12,871 nucleotides of DNA from Nitrososphaerales archaeon (GTDB lineage: Archaea; Thermoproteota; Nitrososphaeria; Nitrososphaerales; CADDZS01), in the NCBI GenBank assembly GCA_030043455.1, contig JASHXQ010000128.1:1-12871 (forward strand), in the 5' to 3' direction. This document shows, piece by piece, positions 1 through 5,909 of this stretch (position 1 is the stretch's first letter; each line of letters opens with the position of its first letter). The translations under genes were made by a program, and so were the position numbers. Below the pieces are notes generated by a model. The model saw nothing but the letters and a program-made list of their open reading frames with translations, ran no database searches and was not told the origin of the DNA.

Positions 1-214
1 CTCCTTGGGGTACTCCCAAGGAGATATTGACCGTCGAAGTGTGCAAGATATCTTCGAGAAGGAGCTTTAGGGCGCCTGCTGCACAAAGAGCATCCGGATC
101 ACCCTGTCGATGAGTTAGAATGACCCCCAGAATTTCCTGTTTTTGAAGAGGCATGAACAAGTTTTGAAGCTCGGCATACACTCTTCCACGTGACGAAGAT
201 TGGACATCGAGCAT
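1..214 (-). CDS. DHH-family phosphoesterase-like protein, N-terminal part (cut by window edge)
   Basis: Translating the minus strand gives an open frame that runs off the left edge. About 30 residues in, it contains LTHRQGDPDALCAAGAL, which fits motif I of DHH (RecJ/NrnA-like) phosphoesterases: a His and two Asp in H-x-x-x-D-x-D that bind catalytic metal, followed by a small-residue helix. Known family members hydrolyse phosphodiesters in nanoRNA, cyclic dinucleotides or single-stranded DNA; which substrate applies here cannot be told from 71 residues. The ATG at 214 is the first start after an in-frame stop at 245-247. A second in-frame ATG at 154 would give MPLQKQEILGVILTH, closer to the usual short distance before motif I. 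No clear Shine-Dalgarno precedes either. It lies 51 bases after prefoldin beta on the same strand, so it is probably the operon's next gene. The motifs that would confirm the family (including DHH itself) lie outside the window. Confidence 0.72.
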   Translation of the reverse strand, partial: MLDVQSSSRGRVYAELQNLFMPLQKQEILGVILTHRQGDPDALCAAGALKLLLEDILHTSTVNISLGVPQG

Positions 215-265
215 TAGAGCAACGATGCCCCTGACATTTTGCAGCTATTTAGAATATCGACTTTT

Positions 266-643
266 TTAGCTGGCTTGCGTGGCAGCCGGAGCATTCCCTT
301 TCAAAGCGGCTTCGATTTTAGTCTGAAGATCTTTGATATTTTCCCGGACTCTTCCTTCCTGTTTTGCAAGAACGGTCGAGCGGGTATTTGCAAGCTCTTT
401 TCTCTCCTCAAGATCCTTCAGAAGATCCTCTTTCTTGGCTCGAACCAAAATGTTTCCAGCACTCTTGTACACGGCATCTGTATCAGCAGCTTTCCGGAGC
501 TCAGTCAGAGCTCTATCCACCTCGGAGGATTCAAGATCGACCTGCTGCTTTTGTAGCACGATGGCTTGCAAATTTTGTTGCAATTGTTCAAAACGGACGA
601 GTTGCTCCCTCAACCAAGGAGGAACTTCGTTGGGCGCGCTCAT
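266..643 (-). CDS. pfdB: Prefoldin beta subunit
   Basis: The 125-residue product matches archaeal prefoldin beta (GimC beta) in length and layout: an N-terminal helix (about 8-50), a short central hairpin region around the conserved AVYKSAGNILVRA segment (about 57-69), and a C-terminal helix (about 73-115) rich in Glu, Lys and Arg, followed by a short Ala-rich tail. Prefoldin is an alpha2-beta4 cytosolic jellyfish-shaped holdase that captures unfolded chains with its coiled-coil tips and passes them to the thermosome. The N-terminus PPWLREQLVRFEQLQQNLQ resembles thaumarchaeal members as I remember them. The start is ATG; upstream is only a weak AAGGT. Prefoldin beta is a known member of the archaeal exosome superoperon, which supports the call. 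The alpha subunit is not in the window. Confidence 0.93.
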   Translation of the reverse strand: MSAPNEVPPWLREQLVRFEQLQQNLQAIVLQKQQVDLESSEVDRALTELRKAADTDAVYKSAGNILVRAKKEDLLKDLEERKELANTRSTVLAKQEGRVRENIKDLQTKIEAALKGNAPAATQAS

Positions 644-715
644 TTCTCTAAACCTTGCTTCGCTGTCAAAGTCGAAAGAACTCTATTCAGTCTTTCTCTA
701 ATCCAGTAGAGGACT

Positions 716-988
716 TCAGCTTCGTTCGAGGCCTTCCACGGCTTGAATACTCTTTAGAGCAGAGAGCATTAGCCTAAGGATCGTGTTCATCCCAGCTCTT
801 GCAGATACGAGATCAGAGCCAGAAAATTTTAGCAAAAGTGTCTTGCCATCGGTCTCCTGTTCGACTGAAAGTCGTAACCTTTTGCTCTGGATGGCTTCCG
901 GCGAGAGAGAAGCGAAGAGCGAGGATACTATTTTCTTAGGAGCGTGAAACTCAACTTTGAGATTGACCTCTCTTACTTTAGACGGCAA
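716..988 (-). CDS. pcc1: KEOPS complex subunit Pcc1-like protein
   Basis: A 90-residue protein with the Pcc1/CTAG layout: a first beta strand (VNLKVEFHAP, 8-17), a helix containing SLSPEAIQSKR, two further strands (LRLSVEQE, TLLLKFSG), then the DLVSARAGMNTILRLMLSALK helix (59-79) typical of the family. Pcc1 forms the dimerisation platform of KEOPS (Kae1, Bud32, Cgi121, Pcc1), which puts N6-threonylcarbamoyladenosine on A37 of ANN-decoding tRNAs. The only usable start is TTG: the codon three upstream is a stop, and no ATG or GTG lies in the first strand. No clear Shine-Dalgarno is seen. It is 46 bases after eL43 and 72 before prefoldin beta. Pcc1 in this neighbourhood is known in other archaea, which strengthens a call that would be weaker on a small sequence alone. 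Confidence 0.82.
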   Translation of the reverse strand: MPSKVREVNLKVEFHAPKKIVSSLFASLSPEAIQSKRLRLSVEQETDGKTLLLKFSGSDLVSARAGMNTILRLMLSALKSIQAVEGLERS

Positions 989-1020
989 CTTGGTTCAAAA
1001 ACGACGGAGCTGACACAGGG

Positions 1021-1026
1021 AAAAAA
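1021..1026 (-). terminator. T-run after eL43, possible weak terminator
   Basis: Six consecutive T on the minus strand, beginning 8 bases after the eL43 stop codon, with no hairpin before it. Archaeal RNA polymerase can terminate at such runs, which would separate pcc1-pfdB from the exosome genes. No new promoter before pcc1 was recognised, so read-through is likely. Confidence 0.25.
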
Positions 1027-1034
1027 GGAAGCTT

Positions 1035-1247
1035 CTAGATGCTGTAAGCTTCGCCGGCAATTTTGAATTCGCACGTGGAGCAAGCCCAAATGCCTGCGCT
1101 ACTCCTTCGGAACCTTGTAGAGCCGCAAGAGGGGCATCTCCTAGTTCTTTTCAGATTGCCCATTATTCGGCCGTAGCGCTTCCTTACGGTAGAGCCGTAC
1201 TTTGCTCCAAGTCCTTTCATGCTACCTTGTTTGGATGACTCAGACAT
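1035..1247 (-). CDS. rpl37ae: Large-subunit ribosomal protein eL43 (L37Ae)
   Basis: A small basic 70-residue protein with a four-cysteine zinc ribbon: C38-x2-C41 (RCPSCGS) and C56-x2-C59 (WACSTCE), separated by 14 residues, followed by the family ending FKIAGEAYSI. The N-terminal YGSTVRKRYG segment is the usual rRNA-binding part. The protein belongs to the large ribosomal subunit, shared by archaea and eukaryotes and absent from bacteria. It is shorter than eukaryotic members (about 90 residues) but within archaeal range. Its ATG lies inside the 3' end of rrp42 (8-base overlap), with GGTGG 9 bases upstream, so translation is probably coupled to rrp42. The gene for RNA polymerase subunit P, often next in this operon, does not follow. 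Confidence 0.95.
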   Translation of the reverse strand: MSESSKQGSMKGLGAKYGSTVRKRYGRIMGNLKRTRRCPSCGSTRFRRSSAGIWACSTCEFKIAGEAYSI

Positions 1248-2064
1248 AGGAAGCTGCCACCTTGATCAATTCCCTCGTTTCTTGCCCTTTAAGCCTAGCT
1301 GTACTCGCCGCTTCCAAGACCTGGTCAGTAGTAAGACTGCCCGGCATTCCTTTCTGCCCGGCGCAAATGTTACCCTTGTTATCCGAAACGAAGGTGATCC
1401 GCGCTTCCATTAGAGCTTCTTCTTCAGCGGTCGGATCTAAAAGAAGATGATCACCGATACGGGCAAAAGTCTTGGAAACGGGAACCGTCTGAATCGGTAG
1501 CGGTACCATTTCGTCAGTTCTTACGGGGACACCTTTTTCGTCTAAGGTGAACTTTGGAATTCTTGCGGTCAATAACGAAGCCACCACCGCATAAGAAGTG
1601 GCGTCAAACAAGTTGCCATCTACATTGATTATACTGACGTCCACGAACACCGCATAGACGTGTTTGCCCTCGACAAGAACCAATTTCGAGACGTCAATCA
1701 TACCAGATTCTCTGATGCCGCGATCTGCCACCCTCGCCAGCTCGATCGTAGCTTCGTCCGGTGGTCCGGGCTCCGCATAAGGTGAAGCCAAAGGCAAGAC
1801 TTCTGCGCTAACCACCAGTAACCCCTTGTCGGGGGTGTCTGGGAAAGGAGTACCCAAGTTCACTTTCACGCCGGCGATGAGTTCAGTATTTCCAAGCTTG
1901 ACTCTGGCTGAGCCCTCAGCTTTCTCAATAACCCCGGTCTGGACAGATAGGTCGCGAGTATCAAAAAACCCTCTGCCATCCACCCTAGTGCCCCGACTAA
2001 GAAGCTCATTCATCTGAACCCTTCGAAGCTGCTCAACGACGAAGTTCTTCTTTACGGCCGACAC
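1240..2064 (-). CDS. rrp42: Exosome complex subunit Rrp42
   Basis: A 274-residue RNase PH-fold protein. The N-terminal segment SRGTRVDGRGFFDTRDLS (23-40) and the VKLGNTELIAGVKVNLGTPFPDTPDKG region (55-81) are characteristic of Rrp42. The family is catalytically inactive; three copies alternate with three Rrp41 copies to make the hexameric ring of the archaeal exosome and help form the RNA path and active site. The C-terminal part carries the NICAGQKGMPGSLT turn (232-245) in place of the catalytic Asp region of Rrp41. Start is GTG, directly after the TAA of rrp41 with no spacer, and a strong GGAGGT lies 10 bases upstream inside the last codons of rrp41. The downstream end overlaps eL43 by 8 bases. 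Length matches the family (about 265-275). Confidence 0.96.
   Translation of the reverse strand: MSAVKKNFVVEQLRRVQMNELLSRGTRVDGRGFFDTRDLSVQTGVIEKAEGSARVKLGNTELIAGVKVNLGTPFPDTPDKGLLVVSAEVLPLASPYAEPGPPDEATIELARVADRGIRESGMIDVSKLVLVEGKHVYAVFVDVSIINVDGNLFDATSYAVVASLLTARIPKFTLDEKGVPVRTDEMVPLPIQTVPVSKTFARIGDHLLLDPTAEEEALMEARITFVSDNKGNICAGQKGMPGSLTTDQVLEAASTARLKGQETRELIKVAASYV
1257..1261 (-). promoter_or_regulatory. Ribosome binding site of eL43
   Basis: GGTGG on the minus strand, 9 bases before the ATG at 1247 and inside the 3' end of rrp42. It supports the overlapping start. Confidence 0.65.
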
Positions 2065-2820
2065 TTACGCTTCGACCTCCATGGGCTTCTCGTTCTTTCC
2101 GAAGTAACGACCGATCAACGCCTCTCTCTGCAGCTGGTAGACCGTTCGGCAACCTGTGAGAGCCCAGTCAAAAGCCTTGCTAAATTCTTGTTCATTAAGC
2201 TGGCCATCGAGTTGAAGCAATGTAAGCTGGTTTGTCGAAGGCATGATCGCAATTGGCAGATCCGCCTGCCCCTCCTTGTCTTCAGTATCGTCCACGTCTA
2301 GAACAACCTGCCCCGCTACCTTTCCTGCGGCACATGCTGATACAAGGTCCCGCATATTTATTCCCGCGTCCGCAAGAGCAACCGAGGCCGCGTCGATTCC
2401 CGCGCATCTCGACCCTCCGTCTGATTGGAGTACCTCGACGTAAACGTCAATCGCCGTTCGTGGGTAATCCTCGAGCATTAGGGCAGGCTCAAGAGCCTCT
2501 CGGATCACTTTGGAGATCTCTATTTCTCTCCTAGAAGGAGCGGGGTTTTTCCTCTCCTCAGTGGAGAAGGGAGACATGTGATACCTACAGCGCAAAACAC
2601 TTCTGTCCGGTAACGCGCTATGCTTGGGATGTACTTCTTTGGGGCCGTACACCGCGGCCATGATCTTGTTTTTTCCGAACTGGATATACGCTGATCCGTC
2701 AGCATTCCTCAAATTCCCTACTTCGAGCTTTATGGGGCGGAGTTCGTCAATTCTCCTCCCGTCGAGCCTGAGTCCTTGTTCATTAATGAGACGTGTACTG
2801 TCTCCGCCTTGTTTACCCAA
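2065..2820 (-). CDS. rrp41: Exosome complex exonuclease Rrp41
   Basis: A 251-residue RNase PH-fold protein, the catalytic subunit of the archaeal exosome: a phosphorolytic 3'-5' exoribonuclease that releases nucleoside diphosphates and can also add A-rich tails. Visible hallmarks are [14 protein letters not shown] (17-30), [18 protein letters not shown] (43-60), the basic RNA/phosphate-binding segment [16 protein letters not shown] (96-111), [12 protein letters not shown] (131-142), and [15 protein letters not shown] with acidic residues D181 and D187 at the position of the catalytic aspartates. The start is TTG, supported by GGTGA 9 bases upstream. It forms a hexameric ring with Rrp42, encoded immediately downstream without spacer; the Rrp4 cap is encoded upstream. 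The Csl4 and DnaG partners are not in the window. Confidence 0.97.
   Translation of the reverse strand: MGKQGGDSTRLINEQGLRLDGRRIDELRPIKLEVGNLRNADGSAYIQFGKNKIMAAVYGPKEVHPKHSALPDRSVLRCRYHMSPFSTEERKNPAPSRREIEISKVIREALEPALMLEDYPRTAIDVYVEVLQSDGGSRCAGIDAASVALADAGINMRDLVSACAAGKVAGQVVLDVDDTEDKEGQADLPIAIMPSTNQLTLLQLDGQLNEQEFSKAFDWALTGCRTVYQLQREALIGRYFGKNEKPMEVEA
2075..2080 (-). promoter_or_regulatory. Ribosome binding site of rrp42
   Basis: GGAGGT on the minus strand, 10 bases before the GTG at 2064. It lies within the last codons of rrp41 (Met-Glu-Val), so the two genes are probably translated as a coupled pair, fitting the 1:1 ratio of their products in the exosome ring. Confidence 0.8.
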
Positions 2821-2829
2821 TCTACTCTT

Positions 2830-2834
2830 TCACC
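2830..2834 (-). promoter_or_regulatory. Ribosome binding site of rrp41
   Basis: GGTGA on the minus strand, 9 bases before the TTG at 2820. It matches the archaeal anti-Shine-Dalgarno core and is the main reason to accept the TTG start. Confidence 0.7.
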
Positions 2835-2890
2835 AATTTTGTTTCCTAACTTTTCTTCGTCTTTAATCGTGTGTACTTGCTGAAACTAGC

Positions 2891-3709
2891 TTAGATTCCT
2901 TGAGGAGCCTCGTCAGCCGTTTCCATTTCAACTGGAGCGGCTTCGGGTGTATCAGGGGCCGCTTCGAGGGCTGCTTCCCCTTCGACCTTTTCGGAACCCT
3001 CCTCAGAAGATTCTTCGGATTTAGGCGGAGCAACAATTCCCAAAAGTGACTGAACTCGCTCTGTGAGATCTGCCGAGTGAGCCTCCTCTTCTACCAGATT
3101 TATTGCACGAATCGCTCTAATGGTATCCTCCGGACTCCCCACGATCACTACAACACCATTCTGCCCGATCAGCATTCTCGATTTGGTTCCGGCTTCTATC
3201 GTTTTGATCATTGAACCTTTTTTGCCGATCAAGCGGGGCACCTTAGCTGGTGAGATCTTCGCGACCTGTCCCCGGGGGATTCTTCCCAACCCGGGACCAG
3301 AGATTGAAAGCAAGGGATCTCTTGTCCGATCAAACGCGATCACTCTGGCGGCGATCATATCGCCAACGCGGAGTTTGTCAGTCAAAGAATCCTTCGCTGG
3401 TGAGTAATCTCTACCAAAAACGGAGGCTGCCGGAAGAATTCCGAAGAAGAGCGAGTTAATGTCGGCCTCCCAAGCAAACGCACTGTAATCGATAACCTTT
3501 CCGACGACTAGGTCATCGATCCTCGGAATGTATGGACCGGAAAGCGGAATTACTCTTACAACGTCATGACCAATTTCTGCCATTCCCACTCGAGTAGCGA
3601 CGAGCTGGTCGTTCACCCTCATAACATTCAAATCAGCGCGAACGTTCCCTCGGGCCACAACCTCCCCGGGAATCACATATTTTCTCTTGATCTCTGGCAC
3701 ATTTTCCAC
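2891..3709 (-). CDS. rrp4: Exosome RNA-binding cap subunit Rrp4
   Basis: A 272-residue protein with the three Rrp4 domains: an N-terminal domain with YVIPGEVVARG (11-21); an S1 RNA-binding domain (about 63-140, PRIDDLVVGKVIDYSAFAW onward, ending LSISGPGLGRI); and a KH domain (about 150-210) with KVPRLIGKKGSMIKTIE, whose IGKKG is the GxxG-type RNA-contacting loop. A trimer caps the Rrp41/Rrp42 ring and feeds RNA into it. An unusual C-terminal tail (about 229-272) is mostly Glu, Ala, Pro and Ser, with 14 acidic and one basic residue. The start is uncertain: GTG at 3709 is first, but GTG at 3700 (giving MPEIKRKYVIPGE) fits family N-termini equally well, and neither has a good Shine-Dalgarno. It lies 30 bases after SBDS and 70 before rrp41. 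Confidence 0.95.
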   Translation of the reverse strand: MENVPEIKRKYVIPGEVVARGNVRADLNVMRVNDQLVATRVGMAEIGHDVVRVIPLSGPYIPRIDDLVVGKVIDYSAFAWEADINSLFFGILPAASVFGRDYSPAKDSLTDKLRVGDMIAARVIAFDRTRDPLLSISGPGLGRIPRGQVAKISPAKVPRLIGKKGSMIKTIEAGTKSRMLIGQNGVVVIVGSPEDTIRAIRAINLVEEEAHSADLTERVQSLLGIVAPPKSEESSEEGSEKVEGEAALEAAPDTPEAAPVEMETADEAPQGI

Positions 3710-3739
3710 TCTGGGTTTTATTAGTAGATAATCTTTGAC

Positions 3740-4438
3740 CTAACGAATCACTGAAGCTTGGGCCGTACCCTTTGATAGAGATCCCAATCTATCCAAGAGG
3801 GTCGAGTGCACCCCGGCCGGAATCTCGATTACGACCGTCAGGCCTCCATCACTTCCCCACTCTTCCTTTACTATGTCCCCCACGCCTTTTAGGGCCCCAA
3901 ATGATTGCGACGCGTATTGAGCCGGAATCTTTACCAGCATCTTGATCCTCTCCGATTTTAGCGGGAGAATCCCCCGAAGCTCATCCACTACTGCTTTAGT
4001 TTGCTCCCCTGCATCTTTGAAAGGATCGATAGAAATTCGTACCTCAGCCATGGCTTGTTCGACCCTTAGTGGTGGGTGAGGCAGACCCGATCTGGGGTCT
4101 ACGAAATTTCTCGAAATGTTGGCGACAATCTGTTTTCGTTTCTCCTCAACCAGTCGACGTCGCTGATCCGTAGTGAGATTCAAATCCCCCTTCCGAAGAA
4201 TCGTCTCCGCAATCTGAACAAAATTGTTTGTCTTGAAAACACGACTCAGCTTGTCAGCCGGAACTCGGAGACCTTTGTTGGCATCCGAGTACACCTCATC
4301 CACTGCAACAATTTGAGAAACTTCCACTTTTCTGCCAAACTTGAAATCTAAAGCTGGATCGGGATACACCAGTATCTCAAAATGTTCTCCTCCGGTAGAT
4401 AATCTTACGACACTGAATTTAGAAGACAAGCAAAACAA
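3740..4438 (-). CDS. Ribosome maturation protein SBDS (Sdo1 homologue)
   Basis: A 232-residue protein matching archaeal SBDS in length and in its three domains: the N-terminal FYSH domain (about 1-85, with FSVVRLSTGGEHFEILVYPD and VDEVYSDANKG), a central helical domain (about 88-155, with LTTDQRRRLVEEKRKQIV and NFVDPRSGLPHPP), and a C-terminal ferredoxin-like domain (about 157-232). In eukaryotes SBDS works with the GTPase EFL1 to release eIF6 from the 60S subunit; in archaea a role in large-subunit maturation is inferred. Both candidate starts are TTG: codon 1 at 4438, or codon 4 at 4429, giving MSSKFSVVRL, nearer to family N-termini. An in-frame stop lies at 4460-4462. The gene sits 98 bases after psmA, the largest gap in the operon, and 30 bases before rrp4. 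Confidence 0.95.
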   Translation of the reverse strand: MFCLSSKFSVVRLSTGGEHFEILVYPDPALDFKFGRKVEVSQIVAVDEVYSDANKGLRVPADKLSRVFKTNNFVQIAETILRKGDLNLTTDQRRRLVEEKRKQIVANISRNFVDPRSGLPHPPLRVEQAMAEVRISIDPFKDAGEQTKAVVDELRGILPLKSERIKMLVKIPAQYASQSFGALKGVGDIVKEEWGSDGGLTVVIEIPAGVHSTLLDRLGSLSKGTAQASVIR

Positions 4439-4460
4439 CCAGCTACGTAAACCAACAACC

Positions 4461-4508
4461 TAAGAAAAAGAGGAAATTGACCCGGAGATATCAACTCCGA
4501 GCCTCCGG
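4461..4508 (-). terminator. Possible hairpin and T-rich terminator between psmA and SBDS
   Basis: On the minus strand CCGGAG (4508-4503) can pair with CTCCGG (4487-4482), followed about 9-20 bases later by CCTCTTTTTCTTA (4473-4461). This sits in the largest gap of the operon, just after psmA. It could partly end psmA transcripts and so give more psmA than downstream mRNA. Archaeal termination needs only a T-run; the hairpin may be an RNA processing site instead. Confidence 0.35.
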
Positions 4509-4536
4509 AAGTGCTCACTTGTTTAGGCAATTAAGA

Positions 4537-5277
4537 CTACTGAGTAGGAGGTTTGGAAGACCTCTGCTTTGCTTTCTCAGCATAGCTGTCGATTTCCGAA
4601 TCGTTCAACCGCCTCATCTGTTTGGTATCCACTGGCACAATAGCCATCTTGATGTGCCTTGTTCCTATCTTGTCCTCGCTGACCAAGTAGATCGATTCCA
4701 CCGCCAAGGTGAGTGCGTCGTCAACGGAAATGTCCTCCTTGTATCGCTGCTCTAGGTATTCGCCCACCTGATCTGCGCCGGCTCCAATCGCAATCGCATA
4801 ATATCCCACGTACGTACCACTCGGATCTGTCAGGAAGAGCTGGGGACCATTCGAGTCCACTCCAGCAATAATCAGCGATACTCCGAAAGGTCGCACCCCT
4901 GCGTATTGAGTATATTGCTGACACTGGTCCGACAATCGCTTGGCTACAGACTCGACATCCACTGGTTCATCATACACGAGCTTATTGCTCTGCGCAACTA
5001 TTCGCGCTTGATCTACCTGGACACGGGCGTCGGGAATGTAACCAGCGGCAGCCACACCAAGATGGTCGTCCACCTGAAAGATCTTCTGAGTTTCCCCGGG
5101 AGTCTGCAACTTTCGAGGTCTTTCCTCAACCGCCAAAATAACTCCATTCTTCGTCCTTACGCCGACCGCCAAAGTACCGCGGCGCACAGTCTCAATGGCA
5201 TATTCAACTTGATACAACCGGCCGTCGGGAGAAAATACCGTGATCGCCCTGTCATAACCGGCAGCTGCAGGAAACAT
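4537..5277 (-). CDS. psmA: Proteasome subunit alpha
   Basis: A 246-residue 20S proteasome alpha subunit. The N-terminus MFPAAAGYDRAITVFSPDGR is diagnostic: it contains the Y8-D9-R10 gate motif that controls substrate entry, followed by LYQVEYAIETVRRGT (H0 helix). GETQKIFQVD carries K65, equivalent to the lysine that binds the C-terminal HbYX motif of the PAN/Cdc48-type activating ATPase. RPFGVSLIIAGVD and TDPSGTYVGYYAIAIGAGAD complete the fold. Alpha subunits have no catalytic N-terminal threonine; seven form each outer ring of the barrel. It is the first gene of the superoperon, with a TATA-like element about 40 bases upstream and a predicted leader of about 15 bases. The beta subunit and ATPase are not in the window. 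Confidence 0.97.
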   Translation of the reverse strand: MFPAAAGYDRAITVFSPDGRLYQVEYAIETVRRGTLAVGVRTKNGVILAVEERPRKLQTPGETQKIFQVDDHLGVAAAGYIPDARVQVDQARIVAQSNKLVYDEPVDVESVAKRLSDQCQQYTQYAGVRPFGVSLIIAGVDSNGPQLFLTDPSGTYVGYYAIAIGAGADQVGEYLEQRYKEDISVDDALTLAVESIYLVSEDKIGTRHIKMAIVPVDTKQMRRLNDSEIDSYAEKAKQRSSKPPTQ

Positions 5278-5279
5278 AT

Positions 5280-5293
5280 TCTAGAAACCTAGA
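5280..5293. repeat. Inverted repeat at the predicted psmA transcription start
   Basis: TCTAG, a 4-base AAAC spacer, then CTAGA: a perfect 5-base inverted repeat between the predicted transcription start and the psmA ATG. It could be a repressor site or a small leader hairpin, or chance, as the arms are short. Confidence 0.45.
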
Positions 5294-5314
5294 CCCAGTT
5301 GAGCCCCTCAATGA

Positions 5315-5321
5315 ATTTAAA
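5315..5321 (-). promoter_or_regulatory. TATA box of the psmA-SBDS-exosome operon
   Basis: On the minus strand this reads TTTAAAT, preceded by TAAGG, within an otherwise mixed sequence. Its centre is about 40 bases upstream of the psmA ATG. With the usual archaeal distance of about 25 bases, transcription would start near 5290-5293 and give a leader of about 15 bases. The core TTTAAA is symmetric, so it could in principle also be read toward the DUF371 gene. No experimental support is available. Confidence 0.55.
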
Positions 5322-5354
5322 CCTTACAGACCAAAAGGCAGTTTTTTAGGCAAA

Positions 5355-5373
5355 CGAAAATGAGATAATTTTT
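5355..5373 (+). promoter_or_regulatory. Candidate promoter of the DUF371 gene
   Basis: CGAAAA (BRE-like) is followed by TGAGATAATTTTT. The AT-rich core is centred about 20 bases before the GTG at 5388, the spacing expected for a leaderless archaeal transcript. The match to a consensus TATA box is only moderate. It shares the 110-base divergent region with the psmA promoter. Confidence 0.35.
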
Positions 5374-5387
5374 GAGACTATTTTTTC

Positions 5388-5906
5388 GTGTTCCCCACTC
5401 CGAAAATCTCTCCTGAAAAAAAGATCTTTTTAGAGACGATCTTTTTTCACGGGCATCGAAATATTCTCGGAACTCATCAGAACACTTTGGAGATAACAAG
5501 GGAGGAGGAGATCTCAAAAAGAGCAGATTGTATCATCGGCGTGCGAGCTTCAAAAAGCTGCTCCGATTTGGATCCTGGATTGGCAGCTCACATAAAATCC
5601 GGAGGCAAAATGGACTTTGAAATTACAGTCGACGAGCTCAAATTTCATTTCTCAGGTTTTGGATCGCGGAATCTAGATCTCAGTGATCCAGTGGAGATCG
5701 TGTTTCGGAGATCCGAATTTCTCAGCCCGAGGACTCTTGCCATTAGTTGCGACGCAGCAGCGGCAGACCTTCCTAGAGATTTCATTGGATCGCTAAAAAA
5801 TCCGGAGACTGTCGGAAAATTGGAAATTTTCGCAGTCGAAACTAACGAAGTCAGCAGAGAAGTCTCTCTTGGAATCGAGTCGCTCGAAATAGAGAATGAT
5901 CCCTAA
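5388..5906 (+). CDS. DUF371 family protein, function unknown
   Basis: A 172-residue archaeal protein that I recognise as DUF371 from its conserved N-terminal block: HGHRNILGTHQNTLEIT (21-37) followed by SKRADCIIGVRA (43-54). The function is not known. H21, H23, H30, C48 and C58 sit in the conserved first half, so metal binding or a catalytic role is possible but only inference. The second half (about 88-140) looks like a degenerate copy of the first. No signal peptide or membrane segment is seen, so it is probably cytosolic. The only in-frame start before the conserved block is GTG at 5388, adding about 15 residues to the family's usual start; a TATA-like element about 20 bases upstream would make this mRNA leaderless. 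It is the only plus-strand gene, divergent from psmA and convergent with leuS, 3 bases apart. Confidence 0.8.
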   Translation: MFPTPKISPEKKIFLETIFFHGHRNILGTHQNTLEITREEEISKRADCIIGVRASKSCSDLDPGLAAHIKSGGKMDFEITVDELKFHFSGFGSRNLDLSDPVEIVFRRSEFLSPRTLAISCDAAAADLPRDFIGSLKNPETVGKLEIFAVETNEVSREVSLGIESLEIENDP

Positions 5907-5909
5907 CGC

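Noticed and set aside
333..701. Plus-strand open frame opposite prefoldin beta
   Set aside because: Ser/Cys/Phe-rich translation typical of the antisense of a Glu/Lys/Arg-rich coiled coil; prefoldin beta is certain here.
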